Shown here in pieces: positions 33,327 to 36,037 of a stretch of 36,037 nucleotides of DNA. Both the position numbers and the translations under genes were made by a program. Each line of letters begins with the position of its first letter. Within the stretch, counting starts at the first letter, position 1. This DNA comes from Rhodanobacteraceae bacterium UBA703 (lineage in GTDB: Bacteria > Pseudomonadota > Gammaproteobacteria > Xanthomonadales > Rhodanobacteraceae): the NCBI GenBank assembly GCA_002297645.1, contig DBMH01000351.1, positions 1 to 36,037 of the forward strand, in the 5' to 3' direction. The notes beneath the pieces were generated by a model. That model was given only the letters and a program-made list of their open reading frames with translations, was not told the origin of the DNA and did not search any database.

Positions 33327-35710
33327 AGGGCTGCCAGCAGCGCGAGCACGCGCAGGGCCAGGGCCTTCGGCGTCGTGGCCGCGTCCTCGTCGGCGGCGAG
33401 CACAGGCCCCACGCAGCCCGGACAGCCACCGCGGCAGTCGCAGCGCTCGATCAGCGTCATCGATTGCGCGACGAGATCCTCGCGCCGCCTGAACAGCGGC
33501 TCGCTCTGGCCGATGCCGCCGGGAAACGCGTCGTAGAGGTAGACCGTCGGCGTGAACGGAGCATCGGGCGCCAGCATCGCTGGCTGTCCGTCGCTGCCGC
33601 GGAGCTGGCCGCGGCCGTTGACGTCCGCGCTGACGAACCAGGCACCGTCACCGCTGCCGACCGACTTCTGCAGGTCGCGCGCCTCGGCCATCACGGCCAC
33701 GGTTGCCACGACGTGCAGCGCGTAGGCCGCGCCAAGGAACCCGTCGAGCGCCTGCTGGCGCTGGTCGAATGCCGCCTCCAGCACCGCCTGCGGGAGCTGC
33801 CACCACACGGCGGTGGTGTGCAGTTCCTGGTCGGGCAGATTGACCGGCCCGTAGCCGATGTTCTCGTGCGAATAGAAGCGGATCTTCTTGTAGCCGGGGA
33901 CGCGGCGTACGACGTGCACCTCGCCGTGGTGGGCCTGCCCGCGTCCGGCGCCGGCACTGTCGAAGCAATCGAGCACCTTGAGCTTGGTGTAGTCGATCGC
34001 GTCGGTGTAGTAGTCCACGTGGGTGCGCGTGACGTAGGCCTTGCGGCCTTCCCAGTCCAGCCGCTCGACCTGGTAGGGCACGGACTGGATCATGTGGATG
34101 GCGCCCTCGTAGAGCGTCATCGCGGCGGCGGTGTAGTCGACCTCCGCGATGATGGTCTGCCGGCCGTCGGTGCGGTCGGCCACGACGAAGTTGCCGTCCG
34201 CGACGGAGCGCAGCGACACGGCGATGGCCGGGTAGCTGTCGGCGATCCATTCCCAGCGATCGCCCTCGCGGTGCAGGACGCCTTCCTCGCCCAGCACTTC
34301 GAGCCAGGGCGTCGCGGTGCCGTTGCCGAACATCTCGTCGCCGAGGAAGGGCAGTTCGAAGGCGGCGCAGCGGATGTGGTCGAGCAGGATCAGCGGCTGG
34401 TCGGGCTGGATGCGCGCGTGCTCGGGCGGCGCGCCCTGGAAGAACTCCGGATGGCGGACCAGGTACTGGTCCAGAGGATCGGAGCTGGCCACCAGCACGC
34501 CGAGCGCGGACTGCCGCCGGCGGCCGGCGCGACCGAAGCGCTGCCAGGTCGCGGCGACGGAACCGGGGTAGCCGTTGAGCACCACGGTATCCAGGCTGCC
34601 GATGTCCACGCCCAGTTCCAGCGCGGACGTGCTGACGATGCCGTCGACGCTGCCGGCGCGCATCTCGCGCTCGGCGGCGCGCCGTTCCTTCGGCAGGTAG
34701 CCGCCGCGGTAGGCGCGGATGCGCGCGGGCTTGCGCGGGTCGTGGTCGAACACGTCCTTCAAGTACTTCGTCAGCACCTCGACCATCGTGCGCGACTGCG
34801 CGAACACCAGCGTCTTCAGGCCGGACTTGATGGCCAGTCGCGCGATGCGGTTGGTCTGCGACCGTGCCGAGGCGCGCAGGCCCAGGTCCGGATTGACCAC
34901 CGGCGGATTCCACAGCAGCACGTGCTTGTCGCCGGTGGGTGCGCCGCTCTCGGTGATCGCGGTGACCGTGTCCTCGATCAGCGCCTCGGCGTGTTCCTTC
35001 GGGTTGCCGATCGTGGCCGAGCAGAGGATGAACTGCGGCGTCACGCCGTAGAACGCGCAGACCCGCTTGAGCCGGCGGATCACGTTGGCCACATGCGAGC
35101 CGAACACGCCGCGGTAGGTGTGCATCTCGTCGATGACCACAAACCTGAGATTCCTGAAGAATTCGGCCCAGATGGTATGGTGCGGCAATATGCCGTTATG
35201 CAGCATATCCGGATTGGATAATACAATTCTGGCTTTGCTGCGCACTGCCTGGCGGGCATTCGTGGGGGTATCGCCATCGTAGACCCCCGCTGTGAGAGAA
35301 CCATCTCCCTCGAGCTCCTTGATCCAATCCACCAAATTCTGGTATTGATCCTGCGCCAGGGCTTTGGTTGGGAATAAGTAAAGCGCCCTTGATTTGGAGT
35401 AGGCGTTTAGTTCTCGTAAAACGGGCAGGTTATAACAAAGGGTTTTCCCACTGGCAGTACCGGTGACCACGACGATGTTTTTCCCCTGGCGAGTCATTTC
35501 CAGGCTGAGCTGTTGGTGAGAGTATAAACTGGTTATCCCCATTGCCTGTAACATCTGGCGCAGTTCTCGAGGTAGGTCCGCAGGAATCTGGCTTACCTGC
35601 GCGCGGCGCGCCGGAATGGTAAAAACGCCAACGATATTCTCTGCGATGGTTGGCTCGTTTTTCCATATATTGAGAACCTGCTCTACGCGGGCGTGGACGA
35701 TATTCTGCAT
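33323..35710 (-). CDS. mrfA: MrfA/YprA-like DEXH helicase with C-terminal Cys cluster (possibly chimeric)
   Basis: A 795-residue superfamily 2 helicase. Motif I GTASGKT is at 84-90, DEMH at 194-197, motif III SATIGNP, TSALELGVDIG in the second RecA domain, and the motif VI region QRFGRAGRR. A DUF1998-type C-terminal domain ends in the zinc-binding cluster CDCRGGCPGC. B. subtilis MrfA is a 3'-5' helicase that unwinds DNA for MrfB during mitomycin C adduct repair; the next gene here is the MrfB homologue, overlapping by four bases. I chose the ATG at 35708-35710, since the longer ATG at 35,749 lies upstream of the probable -10. Codon use changes sharply at residue ~190 (35,131-35,145): GC-rich after, AT-richer before, with the frame kept. 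Confidence 0.9.
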   Translation of the reverse strand: MQNIVHARVEQVLNIWKNEPTIAENIVGVFTIPARRAQVSQIPADLPRELRQMLQAMGITSLYSHQQLSLEMTRQGKNIVVVTGTASGKTLCYNLPVLRELNAYSKSRALYLFPTKALAQDQYQNLVDWIKELEGDGSLTAGVYDGDTPTNARQAVRSKARIVLSNPDMLHNGILPHHTIWAEFFRNLRFVVIDEMHTYRGVFGSHVANVIRRLKRVCAFYGVTPQFILCSATIGNPKEHAEALIEDTVTAITESGAPTGDKHVLLWNPPVVNPDLGLRASARSQTNRIARLAIKSGLKTLVFAQSRTMVEVLTKYLKDVFDHDPRKPARIRAYRGGYLPKERRAAEREMRAGSVDGIVSTSALELGVDIGSLDTVVLNGYPGSVAATWQRFGRAGRRRQSALGVLVASSDPLDQYLVRHPEFFQGAPPEHARIQPDQPLILLDHIRCAAFELPFLGDEMFGNGTATPWLEVLGEEGVLHREGDRWEWIADSYPAIAVSLRSVADGNFVVADRTDGRQTIIAEVDYTAAAMTLYEGAIHMIQSVPYQVERLDWEGRKAYVTRTHVDYYTDAIDYTKLKVLDCFDSAGAGRGQAHHGEVHVVRRVPGYKKIRFYSHENIGYGPVNLPDQELHTTAVWWQLPQAVLEAAFDQRQQALDGFLGAAYALHVVATVAVMAEARDLQKSVGSGDGAWFVSADVNGRGQLRGSDGQPAMLAPDAPFTPTVYLYDAFPGGIGQSEPLFRRREDLVAQSMTLIERCDCRGGCPGCVGPVLAADEDAATTPKALALRVLALLAAL
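35131..35145. other. Composition break inside the helicase gene
   Basis: Left of this point the coding DNA is strongly G/C at third positions (GTG GTC ATC GAC GAG ATG CAC). Right of it codons such as AAT, TTT, AGG and CAT appear. Hand counts give 40/60 G+C in 35,041-35,100, 32/60 in 35,281-35,340 and 18/60 in 35,701-35,760. The break falls on the conserved DEMH helicase box, where unrelated homologues would share sequence. Confidence 0.7.
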
Positions 35711-35737
35711 TTTGATCGTTGGGTTTTGTTTTACACC

Positions 35738-35765
35738 ATAATAGAACAAATATCAAGGTTTGCAA
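35738..35765 (-). promoter_or_regulatory. Likely mrfA promoter
   Basis: On the minus strand TTGCAA (35760-35765), 16 bases and TATTAT (35738-35743) fit a sigma-70 promoter. Transcription would begin near 35,731, leaving a ~20-base leader before the ATG at 35,710. This supports the shorter start. Confidence 0.6.
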
Positions 35766-35844
35766 TTAGTTTTCATTTTCCTCGCCGAATCAACGATTGC
35801 ATTATACTGGAGGTGTTGTTTCAGACTGTGACAGTGGGAAACCA

Positions 35845-36037
35845 ATGAACATTCTTCTCATCTTAGGCCTGGTAGTTTTGGGGTGGGCAGCCGGTTGGAT
35901 CGTCAATCTTCTTGCCGACAGCCTGCCCATCAGCCGCCAGATCTCCAGACCGGTGTGCAGCCGGTGTGGCTTTTATATCCCCTGGCCCAGTTACTGGATG
36001 ATGGAAGCATGCCCGACCTGTAAGAGACAACGTTCGG
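35845..36037 (+). CDS. Prepilin peptidase, N-terminal part (cut by the window edge)
   Basis: The first 64 codons of a probable A24 prepilin peptidase. An N-terminal membrane helix (ILLILGLVVLGWAAGWIVNLLADSLP) is followed by a CxxC...CxxC pair (CSRCG, then CPTCK), the zinc-binding segment of many type IV prepilin peptidases and methylases. The catalytic aspartates would lie beyond the window. The short N-terminus and GWIVNLLADSLP wording resemble Chloroflexota homologues more than gammaproteobacterial PilD, which agrees with the lower GC. TATACT at 35803-35808 may be its -10 box. Confidence 0.78.
   Translation, partial: MNILLILGLVVLGWAAGWIVNLLADSLPISRQISRPVCSRCGFYIPWPSYWMMEACPTCKRQRS

Overview
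The window reads as a metagenome-style contig. Most of it (about 1-35,130) is GC-rich with strong G/C at third codon positions and looks like a gammaproteobacterium of the Xanthomonadales/Lysobacterales (Dokdonella/Rhodanobacteraceae-like is my guess). Clues are the kynurenine pathway genes, the protein kinase type, and secreted proteins carrying an IFxDGFE-like motif. The last ~900 bases have lower GC, different codon use and a prepilin peptidase start that looks Chloroflexota-like. The change falls inside one open helicase gene, so the right end may be an assembly chimera or a recombinant.

Layout. (1) 1-13,409, all on the minus strand: a partial Ser/Thr kinase, a DUF3293 gene, kynurenine 3-monooxygenase (kmo), then a tightly overlapping polysaccharide cassette (wzm-wzt ABC exporter, a methyltransferase/coiled-coil/glycosyltransferase fusion, wecB, a second glycosyltransferase). 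Next come kynureninase (kynU), a small secreted protein and an ACMSD-type decarboxylase. Kmo, KynU and ACMSD act in tryptophan degradation via 3-hydroxyanthranilate; the dioxygenase between KynU and ACMSD is not in the window. (2) 13,650-17,129, plus strand: a secreted HAF-like repeat protein and a hipBA toxin-antitoxin operon with three regularly spaced operators. (3) 17,276-24,973, minus strand: gcvP behind a tandem glycine riboswitch, and a 1,421-residue secreted metalloprotease with four Ig-like repeats.

(4) 25,150-32,500 is accessory DNA: an AT-rich palindrome, poorly coding stretches, a HEPN-motif protein, an unrecognised 503-residue protein, a large Rad50/SMC-like ATPase with a CPAC hook, a truncated DUF3363 relaxase tail and a two-helix membrane protein. 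It looks like the remains of a mobile element with possible defence cargo. (5) 32,507-35,710: an MrfA/MrfB (YprA/YprB) DNA-repair pair. The exonuclease carries a frameshift that removes its last catalytic motif, and the helicase spans the composition break. (6) 35,845-end: the first 64 codons of a prepilin peptidase.

No rRNA, intact tRNA, CRISPR array or complete insertion sequence was seen.
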